64,000 bases of DNA from Pseudomonas tohonis (GCF_012767755.2 NZ_AP023189.1:4032001-4096000), one strand, 5' to 3'; numbered from the stretch's first letter, positions 9,381 to 17,557 are shown. The notes: a model not told the origin generated them from the letters alone. Made by a program: numbers and translations.

Positions 9381-11168
9381 TCAGCGCACCGTCAGGGCGA
9401 TGGGGGCATCCTCGAAGTCGAAGCAGCCGAGGAAGGTCTTGATGTCCAGCAGGTTGCCGTCGACCTTCACATCGCCCAGCAAAGCGCCCTTGAGCAGGCC
9501 GTTCTCGCCGCTGATCACGGTGTCGAGGTAGGTCTTGTCGAAGGTCAGCTTCAGCGTGGTGCCCTCGGGGATGCCACGGTGCAGCTGGGCCACGCCGCGG
9601 CGCACTTCCAGCGCCCACTCCTCGCCGATATCGGGGAAGACGAAGCCCAGGGTGAGGTTCACGTCGCCGCTCTTCTCCGGGTCGATGCGGGTCACCCAGT
9701 TCTGCAGGAAGATGCGCGCCGGCAGGTTCTTCAGCATGTCCGGCGAGAGGAAGGCGTTGCGCAGCCCCTGGGACATCTGCAGCGCGGCGTCGCCGTCGAG
9801 CTTGCCCTCCAGCTCCATGGCGCTCATCAGGTACCAGTTGCGCCAGTTGATGTTCATGCTGGCGTAGCCCAGGCGGCGGAAGCTGCGGGCCTTGATGTCG
9901 CGGGCGAGTTTGTCGTCATGGTCGACGCGGATGGCGTAGCCGGCCAGCTCCGCCGCCCATTGCCAGTCCCCCTTCAGGTAGGCGTCGCCGGCGGCCAGCA
10001 GCAGCTTGTCGCGCCCGCCCATCAGGGCGATCAGGCGCTTGGCCTTCTCCGCCGGCGGGATCGGGTCGAGGTCCACCGGGTCGCCCTGGAACCAGCCCAG
10101 GTAGCCCTGGTAGATCTGCCGCACGCTGTGCTTCACGGTGCCGTAGTACTCGCGCAGGTAGGGCGTGTAGCCGGCCAGGTGCGGCGGCAGCTTGACCTTC
10201 TCCACCAGCTCGTCGGGGGTCAGGCCCTTGTTCATCCAGCGCACGGTCTGGTCATGGATGTAGGCGATGGCGTCGCGGGTCATGCGCAGCACCTCCTCCA
10301 CCTTGTCGCGCCCGGACACCGGCTGGCCGTGCAGCGGCACCATGTAGTCGGCCTGGAAGGCACGCAGCTTGTCGAGGCTCTGCACCCACACCACCGGGTC
10401 GCGGAACTTGGTGCCGCGCAGGGTGTGGACGTTGGGCAGGGTCGGGCCCTGGGTCACCTCGGCGCTGATCAGCACGCGTTTGTCCGGCAGGTAGAGGACG
10501 ATCTCGTCCGGCGCCTCGCTGGGGACGTGGAGGAACTGCACCTTAAGCCCGGCGATGGTGGTGTCGAGGGACTCCTTGAAGGTGATGGTCGGCGCGATGA
10601 AGGTGGAGGCGCCGCCGTGGGCCAGCGGGCCGAGGCCGGCGTTCATGTCCTTCTGGTCGCTGGGCGGCAGGGCCACGCCGAAGCTGTAGCCCGAGCGCAT
10701 GCTGAGGATGGGGCCGACCAGCGCGCCCTGGGTCACCACGTTGTCCAGCAGGGTCTCCTGGGCGTAGATCTGCACCTCGCCGCTCCTGACCTGCTCCTCG
10801 CTGACGAAGCCCTTCACGCCGTTGATGTGGTCCGGGTGGAAGTGGGTGTAGACGATGGCCTTGATCGGCTTGGCGCTGATCTTGCGGAACTCCGCCAGCA
10901 CCTTGCGCGACTGCTCGGCGGACTCGCCCGTGTCGACGATGATCAACCCTTCCGGCGCCTCGATCATCACGCTGTTGGCGAGGTTCCAGCCCACCGCCGA
11001 CCAGACGTTGTCGGCGATCTTGTAGACCTTCTCGTCGAAATGCCGGGTGTGCTCGGCGAGCTCGGCGTTGATGCTCGGCTCCAGGGTCTCGTCGGGCAGC
11101 GCGGCGTCGGCGGCCCATGGCAGGGTGGCGGCCAGCAGCAGGCCGCCGAAGCGGGTGGTGATGCGCAT
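9381..11168 (-). CDS. Alkyl sulfatase-like metallo-beta-lactamase hydrolase (SdsA family)
   Basis: A 595-residue exported enzyme with a signal peptide (about 1-22, AADA-A). The metallo-beta-lactamase domain carries the zinc motif HFHPDH at residues 109-114. A helical dimerisation region follows, and the C-terminus resembles an SCP2-like sterol carrier fold, the three-part order of SdsA1-type alkyl sulfatases. These release sulfate from primary alkyl sulfates such as SDS by C-O cleavage. It is somewhat shorter than P. aeruginosa SdsA1 (about 658). A LysR gene is divergently placed 96 bases away, as with sdsA1/sdsB1, and probably activates it. Substrate range, primary or secondary alkyl sulfates, cannot be read from the sequence. 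Confidence 0.88.
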   Translation of the reverse strand: MRITTRFGGLLLAATLPWAADAALPDETLEPSINAELAEHTRHFDEKVYKIADNVWSAVGWNLANSVMIEAPEGLIIVDTGESAEQSRKVLAEFRKISAKPIKAIVYTHFHPDHINGVKGFVSEEQVRSGEVQIYAQETLLDNVVTQGALVGPILSMRSGYSFGVALPPSDQKDMNAGLGPLAHGGASTFIAPTITFKESLDTTIAGLKVQFLHVPSEAPDEIVLYLPDKRVLISAEVTQGPTLPNVHTLRGTKFRDPVVWVQSLDKLRAFQADYMVPLHGQPVSGRDKVEEVLRMTRDAIAYIHDQTVRWMNKGLTPDELVEKVKLPPHLAGYTPYLREYYGTVKHSVRQIYQGYLGWFQGDPVDLDPIPPAEKAKRLIALMGGRDKLLLAAGDAYLKGDWQWAAELAGYAIRVDHDDKLARDIKARSFRRLGYASMNINWRNWYLMSAMELEGKLDGDAALQMSQGLRNAFLSPDMLKNLPARIFLQNWVTRIDPEKSGDVNLTLGFVFPDIGEEWALEVRRGVAQLHRGIPEGTTLKLTFDKTYLDTVISGENGLLKGALLGDVKVDGNLLDIKTFLGCFDFEDAPIALTVR

Positions 11169-11264
11169 GGTGTCGGCTCGTTGTTGTTATGGGAGGCGAC
11201 AGGCTGGCAGGCACCGGTCAATAATTCCAATGCATTCCCCTACCGGATTCGATGCGCAATACGC

Positions 11265-12170
11265 ATGAACGACCTACGCCAGCTCCGCCACTTCGTCGCC
11301 CTCGCCGAACACGGCCACTTCGCCCGCGCGGCGGAGGCCGTCAACCTCAGCCAGCCGGCCCTGAGCCGCAGCATCCAGGCCCTGGAGAGCAGCCTCGGCT
11401 GCAGCCTGCTGGATCGCGGGCCGCGGCAGATCACCCTCACCGCCCACGGCCGCCTGGTGCTGGAGCACGCCCGGCGCCTGCTGGACGGCCGCCGCGCCCT
11501 GCACAGCGCCGTGGCGCAACTGGAGAACCTCGACAGCGGCGAGCTGCGCCTGGGTGCCGGCCCCTACCCCGCCGCACGCCTGGTGCCGCGCGTGCTCGGC
11601 CGCTTCGCCGGGGCCCATCCGGGTGTGCAGGTGCAGTTGCGCATCGAGGACTGGCACGGCCTGCGCAACCAGTTGCTGGGGGACGCCATCGAGCTGTTCG
11701 TGGCGGATGTGCGCGAGTTCGAGGGCGACCCGCTGCTGGACATCACGCCCCTGCGGCGCCATGCCGGCACCCTCTTCTGCCGGCCGGGCCACCCGCTGCT
11801 GCGGCGGCCACGGCTGCGGGTCGAGGACCTGGCGGCCTACCCGCTGGCCGGCACGCAGCTGCCCGCAGAGGTGGCGCGGACCCTGGGCGCGCTGAACGAC
11901 AAGGCGCAACCGCTGGGCATCGAGTGCAACAACTTCATGGTGCTCAAGGCGCTGGTGGCCGACAGCGAGGTGATCAGCATGGCGCCCTGGGACGTGCTCG
12001 CCGAGGACGTCGCCGCCGGCCGCCTGGCGGTGCTGCTGCCGGTGGACAACCAGGCCGCACGCTCGGCCTACGGTATCGTCAGCCACGCCGGGCGCAGCCT
12101 GTCACCGGCTGCGCGGGCGATGGTGGAGTACCTGCTGGAAGAAGACGACCAGCCCATTACCGGCTATTGA
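11265..12170 (+). CDS. LysR-type regulator divergent from the alkyl sulfatase gene
   Basis: The 301-residue product has a winged helix-turn-helix at residues 1-60 (RQLRHFVALAEHGHFARAAEAV then LSQPALSRSIQALE) and a periplasmic-binding-like effector domain from about 90. The divergent layout with the sulfatase gene, 96 bases between starts, is the usual arrangement for a LysR protein and its target, and matches the sdsB1-sdsA1 pair known in P. aeruginosa. The effector is likely an alkyl sulfate or its alcohol product; that part is inference. ATG at 11265 is chosen because the LysR domain begins directly there. No clear Shine-Dalgarno is visible upstream. Confidence 0.88.
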   Translation: MNDLRQLRHFVALAEHGHFARAAEAVNLSQPALSRSIQALESSLGCSLLDRGPRQITLTAHGRLVLEHARRLLDGRRALHSAVAQLENLDSGELRLGAGPYPAARLVPRVLGRFAGAHPGVQVQLRIEDWHGLRNQLLGDAIELFVADVREFEGDPLLDITPLRRHAGTLFCRPGHPLLRRPRLRVEDLAAYPLAGTQLPAEVARTLGALNDKAQPLGIECNNFMVLKALVADSEVISMAPWDVLAEDVAAGRLAVLLPVDNQAARSAYGIVSHAGRSLSPAARAMVEYLLEEDDQPITGY

Positions 12171-12211
12171 AACGGGCCGCGTTGCCAGCGCCTACGTTTC
12201 AGATATGTGCC

Positions 12212-12736
12212 CTAACGGCGGTTCTGCTGCGACCAGTCGCTGCGGTGCGGGCGGATGGGGTTTTCGTGGGGGCGCACCTGGTAGGCCGGCGGCACGGCGT
12301 AGTTCGGACGGCCGCCCCCCTGGTTCCAGCCCTGCTGGGGCGGGCGGTTGCCGCCCCAGTTCTGCAGGCGCGGGGTGTAGTCGTGGCGGCGCTCGTTCCA
12401 GTCCTGCCCGGGTTGGTTGCGGTTGTCCCAGCGACGCGAATCGTGGCGGTCGTCATGGCGGTCGTAGCGATGGTCGTTGCGGCCGTCGTAGCGGCCATCG
12501 TGGCGCGGCGGCTGGTAGGGCTGCGGGCGCACCGGGTAGTAGCGCTGGGGCTGGTAGATGCGTTCGGTCCGGTAGTAATAGGACGGGTAGCCCTGGTAGT
12601 ACCCCGGTTGCTGCACCACGTAGCCGCCACCGCCATAGCTGCGCGGATAGCCACGGTAATCGTCGTCGTAGTCGTAGACGGCACAACCACCCAGGGACAG
12701 GCCCAGTACAGCGATCAACATCGTTCGATAGGACAT
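12212..12736 (-). CDS. Low-complexity lipoprotein rich in Tyr, Arg, Asp and Gln
   Basis: The 174-residue precursor has a lipoprotein signal (LGLSLGGC, lipid-bearing Cys at residue 18). The mature part is compositionally extreme: Tyr/Gly/Pro/Gln-rich at first (about 20-75), then an Arg-Asp-His block with RYD, RHD and NDH repeats (about 78-115), then Asn/Gln/Pro/Gly. No folded domain is evident and it is probably disordered at the membrane surface. Ribosome site GGAGG precedes the ATG at 12736. It is convergent with the LysR gene. I do not recognise a function. A role in binding polyanions or the cell wall would fit the charge pattern but is speculation. Confidence 0.8.
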   Translation of the reverse strand: MSYRTMLIAVLGLSLGGCAVYDYDDDYRGYPRSYGGGGYVVQQPGYYQGYPSYYYRTERIYQPQRYYPVRPQPYQPPRHDGRYDGRNDHRYDRHDDRHDSRRWDNRNQPGQDWNERRHDYTPRLQNWGGNRPPQQGWNQGGGRPNYAVPPAYQVRPHENPIRPHRSDWSQQNRR

Positions 12737-12981
12737 GGCGGCCTCCTTCGACCGCTGGGACGGCGCCCACGAATGTCGGCACCCGGGATTTCTCCCACAA
12801 TCTTCGACACCAGTTCCTACGACCGGTGTGCATCCCTCCGTCGGCAAAATCCATTTCCAGTTGTTACCACGCACCAGCATGAAGCGCCTTGCCCCAGAGG
12901 CGGGCACGCCGGGCGCGCGCACGTCACGCCGCCTCCCCCTCGGCACCCGCGCAGGCCACGTCGCGCCTGGGCCAGGCGGTT

Positions 12982-13000
12982 TTGGCACGGCCTTCGCTAA
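12982..13000 (+). promoter_or_regulatory. Candidate sigma-54 promoter of the guanidine operon
   Basis: TTGGCACGGCCTTCGCTAA contains TGGCAC, five bases, then TCGC. The invariant GG (12984-12985) and GC (12996-12997) are spaced as sigma-54 requires, and only one position of the TTGC element differs. Transcription would start near 13009 and give a leader of about 210 bases that includes the riboswitch. A nitrogen-regulated promoter suits a pathway that yields ammonia. I found no convincing paired NtrC site upstream. Confidence 0.7.
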
Positions 13001-13060
13001 GTGACTGGCGTGCAGGAGCAACCCGGCGTGCCGGGGTCCGCGGCACCACAATTGGACAAT

Positions 13061-13157
13061 GGCTGGCTAGGGTTCCGGCTCGCGAAAGCGAGTGGCTGGT
13101 CCGAGAGCCGGCGACCTCCTCCGAGGTTACACGGCGGGACAAAAGCCCGGGAGAACG
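13061..13157 (+). promoter_or_regulatory. Guanidine-I (ykkC subtype 1) riboswitch
   Basis: The conserved blocks appear in order: CTAGGGTTCCG (13067-13077), a stem CTCGC-GAAA-GCGAG with GNRA loop (13079-13092), CTGGTCCGAGAG (13096-13107) and CGGGACAAAAGCCCGGGAGA (13135-13154). These are the hallmarks of the ykkC class that binds free guanidinium. It sits 65 bases upstream of the importer gene. The switch mechanism is not obvious. A palindrome CCCTGCATGCAGGG follows at 13161-13174, and the GGAGGT ribosome site is at 13211-13216, so translational control or antitermination are both possible. The rest of the 12737-13221 gap shows no gene. Confidence 0.95.
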
Positions 13158-13221
13158 CGCCCCTGCATGCAGGGAAGTGCCGCGCCGCTCCCGCTGTCCC
13201 TAACCGAACTGGAGGTCATCC

Positions 13222-14289
13222 ATGCGCAAGCCCCGTCTGTTCGCCGTACTCGCTGCCGGCCTAGCCGCCGCCATCAGCTTCAACTCCCACGCAGCGCAGA
13301 AGGACAGTTTCAACGTCTGCTGGACGATCTACGCCGGCTGGATGCCATGGGAATACGGTGCCACCCAGGGCATCGTCGACAAATGGGCGAAGAAATACGG
13401 GATCGACATCAAGGTCACCCAGCTCAACGACTACGTCGAATCGATCAACCAGTACACCGCCGGCCAGTTCGACGGCTGCACCATGACCAACATGGACGCC
13501 CTGACCATCCCCGCCGCCGGTGGCGTGGACTCCACCGCACTGATCGTCGGTGACTTCTCCAACGGCAACGACGGCCTGGTGATCAAGGGCGAGGGCAAGA
13601 CCCTGGCCGACCTCAAGGGCATGTCGATCAACCTGGTGGAACTCTCGGTCTCCCACTACTTCCTGGCCCGCGCCCTGGAGCGCGCCGACCTCAGCGAGAA
13701 GGACGTGAAGGTGGTCAACACCTCCGACGCCGACATCGCCGCCGCCTTCGACACCGACGACGTCCAGGCCGTCGCCACCTGGAACCCGATGCTCGCCGAC
13801 ATCAAGTCCAAGCCGGGCAGCACCGAGGTCTTCGACTCCAGCAAGATCCCCGGCGAGATCATGGACATGATGGTGGTCAACAGCGAGACGCTGAAGGACA
13901 ACCCCGCCCTGGGCAAGGCCCTGACCGGCGCCTGGTTCGAGATCATGGCGCTGATGTCCAGCGACAGCGCCGAGGGCCGCGCCGCCCTGGAGCACATGGC
14001 CAAGGCCTCCGGCACCGATCTCGCCGGCTACCGCTCGCAGCTCGCCACCACCCGCCTCTTCTACACCCCCAAGGAAGCCCTGGAGTTCGCCACCAGCCCG
14101 AAACTGCCGGCGACCATGGACAAGGTGGCGAACTTCTCCTTCGCCCACGGCCTGCTGGGCGAAGGCGCCAAGGACGCCGAAGCGGTCGGCATGAGCTTCG
14201 CCAAGGGCGTGGTCACCGGCGACAAGGCCAACGTCAAGCTGCGCTTCGACCCGACCTACGTGCAGATGGCCGCCGAAGGGAAGCTCTGA
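13222..14289 (+). CDS. ABC importer substrate-binding protein, guanidine operon
   Basis: The 355-residue periplasmic protein has a signal peptide (about 1-28, ending SHA) and the NMT1/taurine-type binding fold (MPWEYGATQGIVDKWAKKYG early; PGEIMDMMVVNSETL later). Start ATG follows GGAGGT, 5 bases upstream. It is the first gene behind the guanidine riboswitch and is followed by a matching permease and ATPase. Relatives are usually annotated as urea-carboxylase-associated or putative urea binding proteins. Because of the riboswitch the ligand is more likely guanidine, or a guanidino compound that gives guanidine. The ligand is inferred from context, not from binding-site residues. Confidence 0.9.
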   Translation: MRKPRLFAVLAAGLAAAISFNSHAAQKDSFNVCWTIYAGWMPWEYGATQGIVDKWAKKYGIDIKVTQLNDYVESINQYTAGQFDGCTMTNMDALTIPAAGGVDSTALIVGDFSNGNDGLVIKGEGKTLADLKGMSINLVELSVSHYFLARALERADLSEKDVKVVNTSDADIAAAFDTDDVQAVATWNPMLADIKSKPGSTEVFDSSKIPGEIMDMMVVNSETLKDNPALGKALTGAWFEIMALMSSDSAEGRAALEHMAKASGTDLAGYRSQLATTRLFYTPKEALEFATSPKLPATMDKVANFSFAHGLLGEGAKDAEAVGMSFAKGVVTGDKANVKLRFDPTYVQMAAEGKL

Positions 14290-14305
14290 CCGTCGGCACG
14301 GTCCC

Positions 14306-14367
14306 GTAGGTTGGTGCCAAGCGCAGCGCGGCCCAACGTTGGGCCTCGTTCCTCGGCACCAACCTAC
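14306..14367. repeat. Long imperfect inverted repeat between binding-protein and permease genes
   Basis: GTAGGTTGGTGCC at 14306 pairs with GGCACCAACCTAC ending at 14367, and the inner parts also pair (GGCCCAACG/TTGGGCC). The RNA would form a stem of about 25 bp. It belongs to a family with another half copy at 49874-49906. Its position inside the operon may reduce expression of the genes behind it relative to the abundant binding protein. Confidence 0.8.
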
Positions 14368-14393
14368 CCGCCCCCTATCACCGAGACCTCGCC

Positions 14394-15209
14394 ATGCGCC
14401 TGATCAACCGCCACCCCGACCGTGCAGGAAGGCTGCTGCTGGTCCTGCTGCCCTTCGCCCTGCTGTTGTTCGCCTACTTCACCGGCTCGGCATCGCGTCT
14501 GGCGGAGAACCCCAACGACAAGCTGCTGCCCAGCGCCACGCAGATGGTCGAGGCGGTGCAGCGCCTGGCCTTCACCGAGGACAAGCGCTCCGGCGACTAC
14601 CTGTTCTGGCAGGACAGCACCTCCAGCCTCAAGCGCCTGGCCACGGGCCTGGCCATCGCCGCGCTGCTGGGCCTGTGCCTGGGCATCGCCGCCGGCACCC
14701 TGCCGCTGTTCGGCGCGCCGCTGTCGCCGCTGCTCACGGTGCTGTCGATGGTGCCGCCGCTGGCGATCCTGCCGATCCTGTTCATCGTCTTCGGCCTCGG
14801 CGAGCTGTCCAAGGTGATGCTGATCGTCATCGGCATCGCCCCCTGCATCGCCCGCGACCTGGAGCAGCGTGCCCGGGAAATCCCCCGCGAGCTGCTGATC
14901 AAGGCGCAGACCCTGGGCGCCAACACCTGGACCCTGATCCTGCGGGTGGTGCTGCCGCAGCTGCTGCCGCGCCTGCTCATCTCCCTGCGCCTGGTGCTGG
15001 GCTCGGCCTGGCTGTTCCTCATCGCCGCCGAGGCCATCGCCTCCACCGACGGCCTCGGCTACCGCATCTTCCTGGTCCGCCGCTACCTGGCCATGGACGT
15101 AATCCTGCCGTACGTGGTGTGGATCACCCTGCTCGCCTGGCTGATGGACCTGGGCCTGCGCCAGTTCACCCGCCTGGCCTTCCCCTGGTACGAAGGAGCC
15201 AAGGCATGA
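14394..15209 (+). CDS. ABC importer permease, guanidine operon
   Basis: The 271-residue product is a binding-protein-dependent transport permease of the SsuC/TauC type with about six TM helices. The cytoplasmic EAA loop that contacts the ATPase is visible as EIPRELLIKAQTLGANTW (about residues 163-180). An extra periplasmic or linker stretch (about 35-75) follows the first TM. It overlaps the ATPase gene by four bases (ATGA at 15206-15209), so their translation is coupled. With its neighbours it should import guanidine or a related cation across the inner membrane. Confidence 0.9.
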   Translation: MRLINRHPDRAGRLLLVLLPFALLLFAYFTGSASRLAENPNDKLLPSATQMVEAVQRLAFTEDKRSGDYLFWQDSTSSLKRLATGLAIAALLGLCLGIAAGTLPLFGAPLSPLLTVLSMVPPLAILPILFIVFGLGELSKVMLIVIGIAPCIARDLEQRAREIPRELLIKAQTLGANTWTLILRVVLPQLLPRLLISLRLVLGSAWLFLIAAEAIASTDGLGYRIFLVRRYLAMDVILPYVVWITLLAWLMDLGLRQFTRLAFPWYEGAKA

Positions 15210-16006
15210 GCGCCTTCATCGAAGTGAAGAACCTGTGGCAGGCCTACGGCGACCAGGTGGTGCTGGAGAACCTCAACCTCAAGGTGAACGAAGGCGAGTT
15301 CTGCACCCTGGTCGGCGCCTCCGGCTGCGGCAAGTCCACCTTCCTGCGCATGCTGCTGGGCCAGGAGACACCCAGCCGGGGCCAACTGCTGCTGGACGGC
15401 CAGCCCCTGGTGGCCGAGCCCGACGCCAGCCGCGGCGTGGTATTCCAGCGCTACTCGGTGTTCCCCCACCTGACGGTGCTGGACAACGTCGCACTCGGCC
15501 TGGAGCTGCCCCGCTCGCCCCTGCTCGGCCGCCTCTTCGGCAGCGCCCGGCGCGAGGCCCGCGAGCAGGCCGCCGCCATGCTGGCCAAGGTCGGCCTCGG
15601 CCACGCGCTGGGCAAGTACCCCGCGCAGCTCTCCGGCGGCATGCAGCAGCGCCTGGCCATCGCCCAGGCCCTGGTGATGAAGCCCCGCGTGCTGCTGCTC
15701 GACGAACCCTTCGGCGCCCTCGACCCGGGCATCCGCAAGGACATGCACGAACTGCTGCTGGGCCTGTGGCAGGAAACCCGGCTGACCGTGTTCATGGTCA
15801 CCCACGACCTCTCCGAAGGCTTCAGCCTCGGCACCCGGCTGATGGTCTTCGACAAGGTCCGCCACGACCCGCACGCGCCCAACGCCTACGGCGCGCGCAT
15901 CACCTACGACATCCCCCTGAACAGCGACCGCCGCGCCGCGCGCGCCGCCGTCGAAGCCCTGCCGGAGCGGGTCACCCGCGCCCTGCAGACCGCCCCGGCC
16001 CATTGA
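15206..16006 (+). CDS. ABC importer ATPase, guanidine operon
   Basis: The 266-residue ATPase shows Walker A GASGCGKSTFLR (about 38-49), the Q-loop near GVVFQRYSVFPHL, the signature LSGGMQQRLAIAQAL and Walker B VLLLDEPFGALD, followed by the switch His in MVTHDLSEG. This is the nitrate/sulfonate/taurine-type group (SsuB/TauB-like). A short insert after the Q-loop region (ELPRSPLLGRLFGSARRE) is longer than in SsuB. The AAGGAG ribosome site lies in the permease end and the start overlaps its stop. It powers uptake of the operon's substrate. Confidence 0.92.
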   Translation: MSAFIEVKNLWQAYGDQVVLENLNLKVNEGEFCTLVGASGCGKSTFLRMLLGQETPSRGQLLLDGQPLVAEPDASRGVVFQRYSVFPHLTVLDNVALGLELPRSPLLGRLFGSARREAREQAAAMLAKVGLGHALGKYPAQLSGGMQQRLAIAQALVMKPRVLLLDEPFGALDPGIRKDMHELLLGLWQETRLTVFMVTHDLSEGFSLGTRLMVFDKVRHDPHAPNAYGARITYDIPLNSDRRAARAAVEALPERVTRALQTAPAH

Positions 16007-16019
16007 AAGGAGCCTGCCC

Positions 16020-16748
16020 ATGACCGCATCCCTGGCCCTGCGCCCCACCCTCTATGAGGAAACCGTCCCCGGCGGCGGCCACACCTCCTTCGTCCTCAAG
16101 CGCGGCCAGTTGCTGCGCATCAGCGACATCGAGGGCGGCGCCAACGTCAGCCTGCTGCTGTTCAACGCCACCGAGAAGAGCGAGCGCCTGAACCTGCCGG
16201 ACAGCCTCAAGTGCCAGCACACCGCCAAGCTCACCGCCGGCCACTGCCTGTACTCGGACATGGGCCGCGTGCTCGCCGCCATCACCGCCGACAGCTGCGG
16301 CTGGCACGACAGCTTCGGCGGCGTGCTCAACGCCGAGGAAGTGCGCGAGAAGTACGGCCAGGGCCGCTACCAGGAATTGCGCAACGGCTTCTTCCGCAAC
16401 GGCGTCGACAACCTGCTGGTGGAAATGGGCAAGTGGGACCTGAACCTGCAGGACCTGCTGATGTGCCTGAACCTGTTCAGCAAGGTCACGGTGGACGCCG
16501 ACGGCTGCTTCCACTTCGCGCCCGGCAACAGCCAGGCCGGCGACTACATCGAGCTGTACGCGCCGATGGACACCCTGGTGGTGCTCACCGCCCTGCAGCA
16601 CCCCATGGACCCCGACCCCGTCTACGCGCCCAAGCCCGTGCAGCTGGCCTGGCACAAGGTCGAGAGCGACGGCATCACCCTGCTCTGCCGCACCTCGCGC
16701 GCGGAAAACGGCCGTGGCTTCCACAACACCGAACGCCTGTACATCTGA
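16020..16748 (+). CDS. Carboxyguanidine deiminase subunit, DUF1989 (UAAP1-like, CgdAB type)
   Basis: A 242-residue DUF1989 protein, formerly called urea carboxylase-associated protein 1. The family motif DSCGWHDSFGG (about residues 90-100) has the Cys and His expected to bind zinc. Two DUF1989 subunits together form carboxyguanidine deiminase (CgdAB), which converts carboxyguanidine to allophanate and ammonia after the carboxylase step. The second subunit follows 10 bases later. The AAAGGAG ribosome site 7 bases before the ATG is strong. I do not assign CgdA or CgdB individually because I cannot decide from sequence alone. Pathway role is established for homologues, and the riboswitch context supports it here. 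Confidence 0.9.
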   Translation: MTASLALRPTLYEETVPGGGHTSFVLKRGQLLRISDIEGGANVSLLLFNATEKSERLNLPDSLKCQHTAKLTAGHCLYSDMGRVLAAITADSCGWHDSFGGVLNAEEVREKYGQGRYQELRNGFFRNGVDNLLVEMGKWDLNLQDLLMCLNLFSKVTVDADGCFHFAPGNSQAGDYIELYAPMDTLVVLTALQHPMDPDPVYAPKPVQLAWHKVESDGITLLCRTSRAENGRGFHNTERLYI

Positions 16749-16758
16749 GGGCCGCCCG

Positions 16759-17394
16759 ATGAACCCGACTCCCAGCGACAAACACCCCGAAGCCGCCGTC
16801 TACACCGCCGTGATCGCCGCCGGCGAACCCTTCATGACCGAAGTGAAGGCCGGCCAGACCCTGCGCCTGCTCGACCTGGAGGGCAACCAGGCGGTGGACA
16901 CCCTCTTCTACAGCGCGCGCAACCCGCGCGAGCGCTATGACGTGCAACGCACCCTGCGCAAGCAGAACCGCGTCTACCTCGGCCCCGGCAGCGTGCTCTG
17001 GTCCAACCTCGGCAACCCGATGCTGAGCATCGTCGCCGACACCTGCGGCCGCCACGACACCCTCGGCGGCGCCTGCGCCCAGGAAAGCAACACCGTGCGC
17101 TACGCCCTCGGCACCCGCTACATGCACAGCTGCCGCGACAACTTCCTGCGCGCCAGCCTGCACGACGGCCGCCTGGCCAAGCGCGACATCAGCGCCAACA
17201 TCAACTTCTTCATGAACGTGCCGGTCACCCCGGAAGGCGGCCTCACCTTCGAGGACGGCATCTCCGCCCCCGGCAAGTACGTCGAGCTGCTGGCCCACAT
17301 GGACGTCATCGTCCTCATCTCCAACTGCCCGCAGCTGAACAACCCCTGCAACGGCTGGAACCCGACTCCGGCGCAGGTGTTGGTATGGGAGTGA
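16759..17394 (+). CDS. Carboxyguanidine deiminase subunit, DUF1989 (UAAP2-like, CgdAB type)
   Basis: The 211-residue partner of the preceding protein carries the parallel motif DTCGRHDTLGGAC (about residues 94-106) with an additional Cys. The sequence GLTFEDGISAPGKYVELLAHMDV near the C-terminus is typical of this smaller UAAP2-like group. It starts with ATG at 16759 after a weak GAGGG site and is translated directly behind the first subunit. The heteromer should act on carboxyguanidine in the cytoplasm. A 246-base gap with a REP-like element separates it from the carboxylase gene. Confidence 0.9.
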   Translation: MNPTPSDKHPEAAVYTAVIAAGEPFMTEVKAGQTLRLLDLEGNQAVDTLFYSARNPRERYDVQRTLRKQNRVYLGPGSVLWSNLGNPMLSIVADTCGRHDTLGGACAQESNTVRYALGTRYMHSCRDNFLRASLHDGRLAKRDISANINFFMNVPVTPEGGLTFEDGISAPGKYVELLAHMDVIVLISNCPQLNNPCNGWNPTPAQVLVWE

Positions 17395-17503
17395 AGAAGC
17401 AGCGGCAAGGGGTGAGCGGCAAGCTGCAAGGGGTGCGGCGTTGGCTGTTCCTCCTGTGCCAGAGCCGCTCAGGGCAATGCCTCGGCAAGAACCCCGGACC
17501 TCG

Positions 17504-17557
17504 ACCGTAGGAGCGAGCTCTGCTCGCGAACGCTTCGCCAGCAGAGCGGGCTCCTGC
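17504..17557. repeat. REP-like doublet between the deiminase and carboxylase genes
   Basis: GTAGGAGCGAGCTCTGCTCGCGA (from 17505) is followed by an inverted relative, CGCCAGCAGAGCGGGCTCCTG. The first arm also occurs at 42703 and, in reverse orientation, near 21350. No gene is visible in 17395-17640. The element may lower readthrough or stabilise the upstream message. Confidence 0.75.

Noticed and set aside
7989..11264. Long plus-strand frame running into the LysR gene
   Set aside because: Antisense to the DUF1254 and sulfatase genes. Only the part from 11265 shows homology, so the LysR start was set there.
12871..12876. NtrC half site GCACCA upstream of the guanidine operon
   Set aside because: No matching second half at the right spacing; a single hexamer is expected by chance.
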